This document shows positions 31,117 through 41,380 of a DNA stretch of 64,000 nt, piece after piece (position 1 is the first letter of the stretch; each line of letters opens with the position of its first letter). The stretch comes from Pedinophyceae sp. YPF-701. Lineage: Eukaryota; Chlorophyta; Pedinophyceae. The DNA is taken from NCBI GenBank assembly GCA_916048055.1, contig CAJZHL010000028.1:1798001-1862000 (forward strand). The letters are read 5' to 3'. A program made the position numbers and the translations under genes. The notes under the pieces were generated by a model. That model was not told where the DNA came from. It saw nothing but the letters and a program-made list of their open reading frames with translations, and searched no databases.

Positions 31117-33186
31117 ATGTCCACGCTGGGGGGGGCGACCGCGATGGAGGCGCTCGAGAAGGCGGCGAAGAAGCAGCAGACGCTCACGAAGGCCACCCAC
31201 AAGAGCCTCGACAACTTCTTGGCGGCTATTCAGAAGACGAGGGAGCGCATCCAGGTGGGGACCGCGCCGTGCGCTGAGTCAGGGGGTCGTCACGCACGCA
31301 CGGCGCGACGACGTGTCGATGCATCGCAACGAGAAGCCGCGACGGGACGCAGGGAGCGCTGTCTCGGCTCTGCGGGCCGCTTCGCAGCCGTGTTGTCTCA
31401 ATTGGGCACTCCTCGCGGCTTGCGTGCGCTGTCCAAGTCGACTGCGGTCCCCGAAGCTTCCGCATCTTGCCCGTGACGCTCTCGTCGTGCAGAATAACGA
31501 AAGTCCAGCGGAGGCAGCGCAATGGCTAGCGGGGCTGGCGAAGGAGATGGAGTCGACCGTGACCAAGGAGCAGAAGGACCTGTACAACAGTGCCAGGTGC
31601 GGGATACATCCTGACAAGGGCGCGCCGCGCAAGAGCATTGCGTCCTCCCCATCAGCAGGGGGCCTAATGCGGCACAACTCTCCGCTGCGTGAGCTCCAGC
31701 GGCCCGCTCTGCCCGTCCATGTCAGTTGCCGGTCGTGGCGTCCCGACGCACGCATATCAAGGGCACAGACACGCGCCACCGCACACTCATCTCGATGAAC
31801 ACCACGCCCGGTGACCACTCGAAGCAGATCGCGCCGCCCACGCCGCGCTGCTGCCTCGAGACTGCACCCACCCGCGCCCCCGCATCGCCCCGCTCGCAGC
31901 AAGGTCGGCAAGGTCCTCGAGGGCGCCTTCATCCCGGACCTGGCCGCCGCGACGCGCGACGCGCGCATGCCGCGCGAGGCGCTCGACCTGGTCGTCTGCG
32001 AGCATCTGTACCGCGCCGGCCACTTCGACGCGGGCGACGCCTTCGCGCGGGAGGCCGGCATCAGCCAGGCGCAGGTCCTCCGCGCCCCGTACGAGGAGAT
32101 GCACCGCATGCTGCAGAGCATGCGCGCCCGGGACCTCGACCCTGCCCTGCAGTGGTGCCAGCAGCACCGCGCAGCGCTGGGCCCGGACCGCCACCTCGAG
32201 TTCATGCTGCGGAAGCTGCAGTTCCTCCACCTGCTACAGGTGCGGCCCCGCCTCGCGAGCGAACGGTCGCGCGCCTGCTGCTCGAAGTTTCAGTCGCAAC
32301 GAGAAACACGCACCTGACCCTCGCACGCGCCGCGAGCGTTGCGCAGCCGTCCGCGTCGCGCCGTCGAGATCCGACCCCCCCGCGGTGCTTGCAGAACGAG
32401 GGGCGCAGCGCGGCGCTGCGGTGCGCGCAGCAGCACTTTGGGCCGCTCGCAGAGTCCCACCTCCCTGAGATCCGCCGCCTGATGGGCTCGCTGCTCTTCG
32501 CGGGCCGCCTCGAACGCAGCCCCTACGCGGAGCTGCTGTCCTCCGAGGCCTGGGAGGACGCCGCGGAGGACCTCCTGCGACATGCGTGTGCGCTCGTTGG
32601 CCAGTCGTCCGAGAGCCCGCTACTCGTCGCCGTCGCGGCGGGTTCCTGGGTCCTGCCCACCCTCGTCAAGATGTCGACCCTGGTTGGACGCACCGGCGTG
32701 CCGGGGACGCCCGGGCGCCCGCCGGCCGGCAGCACCGCGCCCGCCGCGGCCAGCACGGTCGCTGCGGCCGCCGGACGCGGCGACGGGCCCGAGGGGGTAC
32801 TCGAGCAGCTCCCGGTGGAGCTGGAACTAGGCAAAGAGTTCCTGTTCCGATCCGTGTTCTCCTGCCCCGTGAGCCGGGACCAGAGCAGCCCGGACAACCC
32901 TCCGATGCTGCTCACGTGCGGCCACGTGCTGTGCAAGGAGAGCATGCTCAAGCTCGCGCGCGGCATGAGTCGGACGTTCAAGTGCCCGTACTGCCCCGTG
33001 GAGGCGTCGGAGGCCACGGCCAAGGAGATCCACTTCCCGAACCTCGAGCAGGAGCGGCTGATGAGCATCCGGCACGCGCTGCATGTCGGGGACAGGATGA
33101 CGGGCGGCGCGGACCTGCACGGCGCGGCGGGGCGGAAGAACACGGTGCCGAGCGACAGGATGGAGGTGGACGGCGCGGGGAGCTAG
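31117..33186 (+). CDS. RMD5: RMD5/RMND5-type RING E3 ligase of the GID/CTLH complex
   Basis: In yeast and animals this protein is a RING subunit of the GID/CTLH ubiquitin ligase, which controls metabolic enzyme turnover. Exons are 31117-31254, 31493-31596, 31900-32239 and 32395-33186, giving about 457 aa. Exon 1 encodes an N-terminal helix (MEALEKAAKKQQTLTKATHK). Exon 3 contains the LisH-like segment (ALDLVVCEHLYRAGHFDAGDA) and the start of the CTLH region (PYEEMHRMLQSMRARDLDPA). Exon 4 carries CTLH helices and a divergent RING: FSCPVSRD (Cys351), LLTCGHVLCKESM and FKCPYCP (Cys391, Cys394). This spacing is characteristic of RMND5. The C-terminus continues about 45 residues past the usual KEIHF end, so a further intron there is possible. 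Confidence 0.9.
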
Positions 33187-33558
33187 TGGCGCGCAGCGGG
33201 AGCACATGTTTTCATCGCCCTGTACATTTCAAGCACACAGCATGTGACGACCGATGTCGACAGCGAGGCGCTGCGGGACGCGACGCGTGCGGGTACTGCC
33301 GCCGCTGTCGCTGCGGTCGGCCGCCCTGTCTCGGTCAATTCCTACGGCCCTCAGCAAGCTCTTTCGCTTGGCTGAAACTGAATCACGGAAGGGCTCACGA
33401 AGCATGCCCCGGTGACGTGGCTCACTTGATCACTCACGAACCCATCTATGCTCATCTGGTAGCCTCTCCGAGAACGGCCAGTTCCTGCTTCCACGTATCC
33501 TGTCGTTTTTCTCCCGTACAGCCACAAACACCCCCCCCCTCCCTCCTCGGGCTCGCCC
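33187..33558. other. Convergent intergenic region
   Basis: These 372 bases lie between the stops of the RMD5-type and RecQ genes. A C-rich run occurs near 33533. Nothing coding was recognised. The two 3' UTRs should lie here. Confidence 0.3.
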
Positions 33559-35666
33559 TTACGTTCCCCCCGCTTGTCGCACCGCACCCGCGTGCGGTTT
33601 CGCGGCACCGGTTTCTCCTATCCGCCTGGGCGGCTTGAACGGTTTGCTGAGTGTGGCATACGACTGCCGCTGCACGTTGCTGGTCAGCGCCGTGCGCCGG
33701 GGCTCCGCCGGCGGCCCCTTGGGCAGACACACGCGCTTCAACGGCCGCTCCGGCGCCGCTGGGGCCGCAGACGCGCGCGGCGGCGAGCACCCCTCGTCGC
33801 CGCCATCCGCGTCCCGCGCCCAGGGCGGAAGCGCAGCCCGCGCGGCCTTCGGGTCCCGGCACCAGCAGCACACTTCCTCCGCGCCCCCCTTGCACGTTTC
33901 TGCGAGCACGCGGGCACCCGTCCGCGCACGTTCAGCGCCCGCGAAAGCGCCGCTGCCGGGCACCCGAGAGCACGAACACGCTTCGCCACGTCGCATCCTT
34001 CCGCCGCGTGCGGCGCACCTGTCCGGGACTCCCCGAAGTGCTTCAGGAGCTTCGTGCGCTTGCATCCGCAGCACCGGATCCAGTCGAAGACCTTCTCGAG
34101 GGCCTTGGTCGCCACGGAGTCCCCGTCGCCGTCGTTCGAGAGGACGCGAGCGCGGGCCCTGATCGTGTCGCTCGATGCGTACAGGAGCGCGCGGCAGGGC
34201 TGGCCGTCCCGGCCGCCGCGTCCGCTCTCCTGGTAGTACTTTGTCATGGAGTCGGGCGCGTCCCAGTGGATGACGTACCTGATGTCGGGCACGTCCAGGC
34301 CCATGCCGAGCGCGATGGTGCACACCACGCACGGCACCTTGCCGGTCGCCCAGTCGTTCTGCACGCGGGCCTTGTCCGGCACGTCGCTGTGGAAGTGCGC
34401 CGCGGGGATGCCGTTCTCCCGCAGCTTCTTCGCGAGCCGCTCGCACGTCGCCTTCGTCCACGCGTACACTGCGCACGCACCAACAGCGCCGCTCGCGGCA
34501 GCGTCGGACCTGGGCAGCGCGGCCTGCGACCCATGCGAGAACGCACCCGACACACAGCAAGCGGCACGGTGCGCTCCGGCGGTGCAACGCGCCGCCACGA
34601 GCAGCAAGCTCGGCCACGCAGCTGTCTTCCTCGCGTTCCGGGCGCTCACCGATCCCCTTGGGTCCGCGCGCACCCCCCCCCTCGCTGTCGCTCGCCTCGT
34701 ACATGCCGCCCAGCGTGTCGACCAGGTGCTGCTCGTCCGCGTCGGGGTTCGCGTCGTCCTTGAATCGCACGTCGTACCTTATCTCCGGGCGGTTGACCGT
34801 GTCGGCCATGCACATCCGCGGCGCGTGCATGCGCAGCTCCGCACAGATCTTGTCGACGGTCGTCTTCGTCGCGGACGCCGTCAGCGCCATGAACGGCACG
34901 CCAGGGAGGCTGTCGCGCAGCGCTCCGAGGCGCGTGAAGGACTTGCGAAACGACTGCCCCCACTCCACGATGCAGTGTGCTTCGTCGACAGCCAGGGCCA
35001 CCAAGTTCCCGCACGCGTGGCACTCGGCGAGGATGTCGCGCAGGCACAGGCCCGTCTGCGCCTCGAGGCTCTCGGGGCACGTGTAGAGCAGGCGCAGCTT
35101 CGGCCGCGGGTCCTGGAGGTCCCTGGCAATGTCCCGCCGCTGCGTGATGCGCGTTTCAGAGGACCACAAGGCGGCGTGGATGCCGCGCTCCACGAGCCCC
35201 GCGACCTGCTCGGTTCCGAGCGCGAGGAGCGGCGTGATGACGACGACGACGCCGTTCCGCGCCAGAGCGGGCACCTGATAGCACAGCGACTTGCCCCCCC
35301 CTGCGAGAACACGCGCTCTCCGCGGCCCGATTGGTGACGCGCTCGGATTTGGAGGAGGTAGCGAAGGGTGGGATGAATGCGCTCGACTCCAGCAGGTCGC
35401 GCGGTGGCAGCGGGCGTCCCGCGCGACCTCCCTGTTCGTTTGCTGCGCCAGCTGACGCTGCCTGCTCTAGCGCGCAGGCTGCGTGTTGGCCGGCCTTGCG
35501 TCTCCCTACCTGTTGCGAGGCGCACGAAGGTGTCCTCCCCGTTGAGGACGTGCCGGATGGCCTCCTTCTGCAGCGGGCGCAGCACGCGCTCCTTGCCCCA
35601 GTACCTCCTGAAGGCTTCCTCCGGCTCGACGGGCTGGACCGGCTGTCTGACGACGAATTTGTCCAT
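33559..35666 (-). CDS. RECQ: RecQ-family DNA helicase, short form
   Basis: RecQ enzymes are ATP-dependent 3'-5' DNA helicases for repair and recombination. Exons are 35666-35510, 35300-34650, 34468-34019 and 33899-33559, all joined in phase 1, giving about 532 aa. Motif 0 is FRRYWGKERVLRPLQKEAI. Walker A is split by an intron and reads ATGGGKS (Lys56). DEAH box is at 158-161, motif III is ALTASATKTTVDKI, and motif VI is YYQESGRGGRDGQP. The zinc-binding subdomain has WIRCCGCKRTKLLKHFGES followed by CCWC in the last exon. After it only a basic, Pro-rich tail remains. No RQC or HRDC domain is visible. This is the RecQ core plus Zn, similar in layout to short RecQ/RecQ5-like proteins of plants. 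Confidence 0.92.
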
Positions 35667-36024
35667 GACTCTCCACGCGCGCTGCCCGACAAGGACCGCG
35701 GGGTCCACCGCCGCGTCACGCGCACAGCATCGCACTCTCAGCGTGCGACGAGGTCAGCACGCGCCCACGTCGCGAAACCCACCACGCAGTGCGGCTCGCG
35801 CGCGTCAGAACGTCAAAGTGTCCAGCGCCGCGGTGCGCGGACCACACGACGCACGCCGCGGCGTCTCTGCCTGCCGCAGGCTGCGTTGACTCCTACCCCA
35901 CATAGGCCCCGTGCGTGCTGTTGGCACGTCACAAGCGATCCCCGAGACCGCAAGCCGCACTGCGCTTCTCTCGAGAGTCGGGTTCCGCGCTCAACACGCG
36001 TACACGGATGCTGTGCTTGCCGTG
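35667..36024. promoter_or_regulatory. Divergent intergenic region
   Basis: These 358 bases lie between the RecQ and SurE starts and should contain both promoters. No further structure was recognised. Confidence 0.3.
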
Positions 36025-37761
36025 ATGGCCCTGCACTCTCTCGGGCTGCATAGCGTGTCGTGCACTCTGCGGTCGCTACGTTCGCGAAGCTCGACCGGTC
36101 GATGTGCGAGGGCGCTGCGTAACTGGACGACGGGCGCGGTCAACAGGGCGGCTTTCTCTGTGTCGCCGTGGCAGACGGCAGTCTTCCGTAGGCAGGGAGT
36201 GCGGGCTGCCGCGAGCGCAGGAAGCCGAGGCATGACGTCGCGACCGAAGCGGATCCTTCTCACGAACGACGATGGAGCCGACTCTCCGTTTTTCAATGCG
36301 TGGGTCGACCACTTGAGGTCTCTGGGGCTCAACATCGTCGTTGCCTCACCCTCAGGTATGCTCCCGGCAGCAAGGGGGCCTCGCGGCTTTGCTGCCTGAA
36401 CCTTCCGCGCGCCAGGCAGCATGAATACTTCTGGCGCTGCAGCATGCTGCGTTTCACGCACCTTGAGAACCCCGCATCAGCCGCTAGCCGCGTTCCCCAG
36501 GCAACCTTGGCAAACTGCCGACTGCGCGCAGGCCCGCAGTCGTTCGCGTCGAAGGCGGTGTCGAAGGGCCCGCTCACAGTCACGCAGCCGGCGGCGGACG
36601 TGTACCACATATCGGGGTCCCCCGCGGCGTGCGTGAACATCGCCCTGTACTCCCTGAACGTTGATTGCGACCTCATCATCTCGGGACCCAACATCGGACA
36701 CAACGCCGGACGCGCCGCCGTCCTCTCGTCGGGTGCGCACGTGCGGGCGGGTCTGTTGGAGGATCGACGCTCTCGTGCCTGCGGGACGGGGGTGTTTTCC
36801 TCTGGCTGACTTGGGGGCGCGGGCATGGCCGTTACGGTGCAGGGACGATCGGCGCGGCGATGGAGGGGGCGCTGGCGGACGTGCGGTCGATCGCGGTGTC
36901 GTTCCCGTTCTTCGCCGGGTTCAACAACTGGCCGGAGAACGAGATCGAGGCTTCGGTATCTGTTGCCGCGGAGATTTGTCTCAAACTGTGGGACACGTGG
37001 CCGAGCGCGCTGCAGGACGGCCCCGACGCGTGCCTCCCCGAGCACCTCGTGTACAACGTCAACGTGCCCCTGGGTGCGGGCGTCACAGACGTCCCTGCGT
37101 TGATTTTCGGAGGGGCCGGCGCCGCCCCGCAGGGCGCGCAGGGCGGGAGCGGGGCTGCGCAGAACTCGTCCTGGGAGACGTTCGACGCGAAGAGCGGGGA
37201 CGGCGGGCTCGCAGAGGTGCGCCGCTGCGAACCACCGCCGCAGTTGGCACGCACGAGATGCATCGACGCGCGCGCAACACGCCCGCACCGCAGATGCAGC
37301 GCATGTCGACGACGCTGCTTCGCCTCACAGATACAAGCGGGGCGTGGGCTCAGTGTCGGCGCAACCGGCATGACATGAACGCAAACACGCCCGGTCAGAC
37401 ACAAGGTTAATGACCCCTGCGTCCACGCACGTCGAGTTCCTCGCAGGCACTCCGGCCAACGACGGAGCCCTGGTTCGCGACGACTCCGCCGGGCGCGTCG
37501 TCCGCGGTCCCCGTGCACGTCACCACCGTGGACCCCGCCACGGGGTACCGTTCGCTGTTCGCAGAGCAGGAGCCTGAGTCAGGCCCCCCTGAGTCAGGGG
37601 CACGAACGTTCGTGTGGTCGCCCAAGGGGCTGCGCGTATTCCAGTCGCGCGAGACGATCCCGGACGGCGACGTGCGCGCCATCCAGAGCGGCGCTGCGAG
37701 CATCAGCCCCCTGCACGTCTCCTACCGTCCCATGCGCGTGGCACTGCCGCGCGAGGACTGA
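36025..37761 (+). CDS. SURE: SurE-family 5'/3'-nucleotidase, organelle-targeted
   Basis: SurE proteins are metal-dependent nucleoside monophosphate phosphatases. Exons are 36025-36355, 36532-36732, 36843-37216 and 37447-37761, giving about 406 aa. The first 70 residues lack acidic residues and are Arg/Ser/Ala-rich, so a mitochondrial or plastid transit peptide is likely. The catalytic N-terminal motif RILLTNDDG supplies the metal-binding Asp82 and Asp83. The conserved ISGPNIGHNAG loop and the SSGTIGAAMEGAL helix follow across exons 2-3, then NVNVPLG. The C-terminal exon is Glu/Pro/Gly-rich and ends with AIQSGAASISPLHVSYRP, matching the dimerisation tail of the family. An in-frame ATG at 36232 immediately before the core could give an untargeted form. 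Confidence 0.92.
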
Positions 37762-37857
37762 CGCGCCGGGTGGACGGGGCCTGCGTTCTGTGATATCGAG
37801 CGCGACCGTCAAGCCCGTTCGCGCACCGGGCTCGCCGCGATGCTGTTCGTGCCCGCG
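37762..37857. other. Very short convergent gap
   Basis: Only 96 bases separate the SurE stop from the stop of the opposing phosphotransferase gene. The 3' UTRs almost certainly overlap. Confidence 0.35.
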
Positions 37858-38799
37858 CTACGTCTGTTGCCATGCGTCCGGCAGGTCGCTCCGCTCGACG
37901 CGCTGGACGAACGCGAGCGGCAGGGGCCCCGGCGTCAGCAGAACGCCGTTCGTCGACACGAAGAACTCGTGCCCGGCGTCCATCGCTCCGCGCACGTCGA
38001 CCCGCAGCAGCACCTCGCACAGGTGGCCCGTGCGAAGGTGCCCCGGGCGCAGGGAGATGTGCACGTGCTGCCGCTCCATCCGCTGCAGGCTCCCGCTCTC
38101 CTGGATGAGCGCCCAGCTCTTCCGCGACGTGCCGTGCACCGCCACCAGCCCGTCCAGCTCCTCCGGGGGGAGTTTGCTGAGCACGGGGGCCTCCAGGTGG
38201 ATGGTGTGGCCCTGCGCCGCGCGGATACGCGCCGGGTCCGCCGCTGCGTCGAGCACGAACCGCTTCTTCTCGTTCTTCTCAATGACCTGCGCTGCGGTGT
38301 GGGGACGCAGGATCGGCATCGAGGAGGGAGAACCAATCGGCCCGGACGTGCTGCGTGCGCGGAGCTGCGGGTCCGAGGTCGCAGGCTGCGGAGGCGCCAC
38401 TGACCTCGTGGATCTCGTCCAGCGAGGGTTTGGTCTTCATCATCGCTTGCAACACGGGCAACGGCACCCAGCCCGAACTGTCCATGTCCTGCGTCGCAAA
38501 CATCGAATCATGCAAAAACGCTTCATGTTTGTTCACTGAGGATGACCGCGAGCCATCAACCGCGGTGCGAGAGCCGCTGGTGAGCGCGCGTGGGCGGAAA
38601 AGTGCCAAGGTGCTGCCATCGCCCGCCGGGCCGCCAGGCGACCGCTTCCGATGTATGAACGGGATTCTCCGTCTACCTTCGGAGGATGATGACGCAGAAT
38701 GTAGCTCATTTCCTTGGACACCTTGACGAGGCGCCCAGAAAGCGCCCCAGCTGTCCTGCTTCGGTGGCGGGCCCGGGAACCTCCTGCTGCCCCCGACAT
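37858..38799 (-). CDS. TPT1: tRNA 2'-phosphotransferase (Tpt1/KptA)
   Basis: This enzyme removes the splice-junction 2'-phosphate from ligated tRNA by transfer to NAD+. Exons are 38799-38677, 38488-38405 and 38286-37858, all phase 0, giving about 211 aa. The N-terminal signature VSKEMSYILRHHP contains the Arg-His pair of the active site. SSGWVPLPVLQAM forms the winged-helix segment. The NAD-binding half has GHTIHLEAPVLSKLPPEEL, VAVHGTSRKSW, QHVHISLRPGHL and GHEFFVSTNGVLLTPGPLP. All family blocks are present and the length is normal. Another in-frame ATG lies at 38826. Confidence 0.94.
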
Positions 38800-39006
38800 C
38801 GCACGCGCTTGTATGCTCACGCGCATGTCACGCCTGCAGGCAATTACTGCACGTCTCCCACGCATCCACGCATCAACATCCCCCCCGTCACGCCGCCGAC
38901 CACCCCTAGAGACCACAACACCACCAACTCCCCCCAGCCAGTCATCGACCCGCACGCCCGCCACCGCAGCTCCACCGCCACCACCTCGTCGTCGTCACAC
39001 GAGCAC

Positions 39007-40834
39007 CTACGTCTTCAGCGGCTTCTTCTCGCGCGCCTTGTCCTTGGCCTCCTGATGCCGCTTGGCCAGGTTCCCGCTCGTCTTGTCCTCCTCCACGCCC
39101 GCCGTCACCTTCTTCTTCACGATCTGCACCACGTCCTCGTCCTACAGGCCCACGACCGGCGAACACAGCGAGGGACGGCCTGTCTGCTCCGCCGCAACAT
39201 TGTAAGCACACGCGCATGCAGCGAGGCGCACTCGAGAGAGAGCGGGCCGGGGCGAGCCAATGCTTGCCGCTGCAGTCACCGCTCTGCGCACCGAGCGGCG
39301 ATCGGTGTGCTGCGGCTCGGTGTGCAGAGCGGTGAGTGCTGCGGCAAGCATCGGCTCGCCCCGACCCCCCCCCTACCTCAACCTGAGCTGAGAGCAAGCG
39401 GCAGCAACTTGGCGCGACGCGCGCGGATCGGGGCGTGCGCGGGTCCGGCGTGTGTCCGCACCTGCAGCGCGTGCGTCAGTCCGACGCGCTGCGGCATGTG
39501 CTTGGAGGAGGTGCCCCACACGAGGCCGTAGGAGAAGTCCCGGAGCAGCGTCTGGTGGATGTGGGAGCAGAAGTTCTCCATGAGCACGCCCCCGCGGTCC
39601 TCGCTGAGCACGACGGGTTCGTGGAAGTCGGGCTTGTGTCCCACCTTCTTGGTATAAACCCGGACCAGGGCCATCTCCTCCCACATGCGCTCGAGGAGGC
39701 CGTCGAGGTTCAGGCGGCCCGAGCACGAGATCGGGACGCTCATGGGCGTCCGCGCGATCTGGTCGACCTCCTCGATGGACAGCATGTCGATCTTGTTGTA
39801 TACGTAGACGCACTTGATGTACCGGCGGTTGCCCTCGATGACGTCGATGAGGTCGTCCACGGTGCTGTCCTCCTTGAACAGGATCTCGCAGTTGTGCAGC
39901 TTGTACTCCTGCAGCACGCGCGTGATCAGCTTGTCGTCGAGGTGCGTCAGCGGCACCGTTGAGTTGATGGTCGCGCCGCCCGTCTTCTTCTTCTTGAACG
40001 TGATCGCGGGCGGCTTCTTGTTCAGCCTGCGGCGGACGAACGCGCGCCGGCGCGAGCGTGAGCGGCGGGGTCGCGCGGGGGGCGGCAGCGGCGACGTGAT
40101 GTCGCGCCACGTGACGGGGGCCGCACCGGATGCCCATGGCCTCGAGCTCGCGCGTGAGGATGTCGCGGTGGCTCCATGGCTTGAGGGCGTCGAGGACCAT
40201 GAGGATGAGGTCCGAGGACTTGGCGCAGGCAATGACTTGCCGCCCGCGCCCCTTGCCGGACGCAGCGCCCTCGATGATGCCGGGGAGGTCGAGGATCTGA
40301 ATCTTCGAGTCGTTGTAGTGCAGGATGCCCGGAATGCACGTCAGCGTCGTGAACTCGTACGCCGCAGACTCGGAGTTGGTGCCTGCACCCGAGGTGATGT
40401 GCACAAGGTGTGCCGTTGCTGCAGCGACGCGACGGCTCGGACCTCACGCGCAGCGCAGGCCTCGTGTTTCGTTTTCGCGTCGGCGCGGCATCGACGTGCG
40501 TTTGACGCGTGGCTGGCGCGCTGCGGTCGCGCCGGCAGCCGCGCTGCTTCCGAGCGTCGCTGCGCCGCGCGAGGGCGCCCGCACCTGTGAGCATTGTGAG
40601 CAGCGTGGACTTCCCGACGGATGGGAACCCGATCAGGGCGACGCGGCCGTCGCCGTACCGCTGCACGTCGAACCCCTCGCCCTCCCCCTTGGCCGTCTTC
40701 TGGCCGAGCTGCAGCTCCGTGCGGAGCTTGGCTAACCGCGCCTTGAGCTGCCCGAGGTGGTACTCCGTGGCCTTGTTCTTCTGCGTTCGAGCCATCTCGA
40801 ACTCAATCTCCTTGATCTTCTCCTGAATCCCCAT
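39007..40834 (-). CDS. DRG2: DRG2-type developmentally regulated GTP-binding protein
   Basis: DRG proteins are conserved Obg-like GTPases that associate with translating ribosomes. Exons are 40834-40585, 40382-40127, 40026-39462 and 39141-39007, giving about 401 aa. The start [20 protein letters not shown] and the sequence [15 protein letters not shown] are diagnostic. GTPase motifs are G1 GFPSVGKS (69-76), switch region [14 protein letters not shown]3 DLPG (115-118) and G4 NKID. The DRG2-specific NSTVPLT and KKKKTGG segments are present. The C-terminal TGS domain includes [30 protein letters not shown] when exons 3 and 4 are joined. The protein then ends in a basic Lys-rich tail of about 35 residues. 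The last intron (39142-39461) contains a long hairpin and has a TAG acceptor. Confidence 0.95.
39249..39362. repeat. Long intronic hairpin in the DRG2 gene
   Basis: Arms at about 39249-39295 and 39316-39362 (47 bases each) are reverse complements with only a few mismatches or single-base offsets, enclosing a 20-base loop. The outer ends read GGGGCGAGCC and GGCTCGCCCC. The whole hairpin lies inside the last DRG2 intron. The size is compatible with a small foldback element or a miRNA-like precursor. The sequence alone does not decide. Confidence 0.85.
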
Positions 40835-41380
40835 CGCCCCTCTCCCCTACCCTCGCGCGGACGACAGCCCGATATGCCCCGTTGCCCCCCGACGCGCAAG
40901 CAGACTGGTTGGAGAACCCGGTGGCGGATCGGCCGCCTCGACCCGACCGCGTCCGCGACGTCCAGACCAGTTCCAACCCCCTCTGCGTGCTGTGCTGCGG
41001 GCCGGCGCGAAACCGACAACGACGGGGCAAGTGAGCGCTGCGAGAAACACCTCGTTGTGCCACTCGCGGGCGTCGACGCGCGGCTACAGCGATGCACGCC
41101 CATGCTGCGTCAGACGCCGTCTGCCAGGTGCGGTAGGACACAGCGGGGTGTCTCACGGCCCGCGAGATGTGTCGTCGCGCGCCGTGCGTCGTCGACAGTC
41201 AGACCGCTCGCTAGCAGTCGAGGAAAGGTGGCCAGGAACGCGCAGAGTGTTCTGGACGCTGGTGGTGCTACCTGTGGACTGTCACGGGCGGAAACCTGTC
41301 GGTGGGCGTGGTCTGGTAGGCGCTGAGCGACGCGCTGCGCGGACCTTGGAGCTGGGAGGTGCGCGAGCGTCGGTGCCAGC
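40835..41380. promoter_or_regulatory. Divergent intergenic region
   Basis: These 546 bases separate the DRG2 and FKBP-TPR starts. No coding exon was recognised. Both promoters should be here. Confidence 0.3.

Noticed and set aside
37565-37600. CCTGAGTCAGG palindromes as a regulatory site
   Set aside because: They lie inside SurE coding sequence and encode a repeated Glu-Ser-Gly-Pro-Pro segment. Codon repetition explains them.
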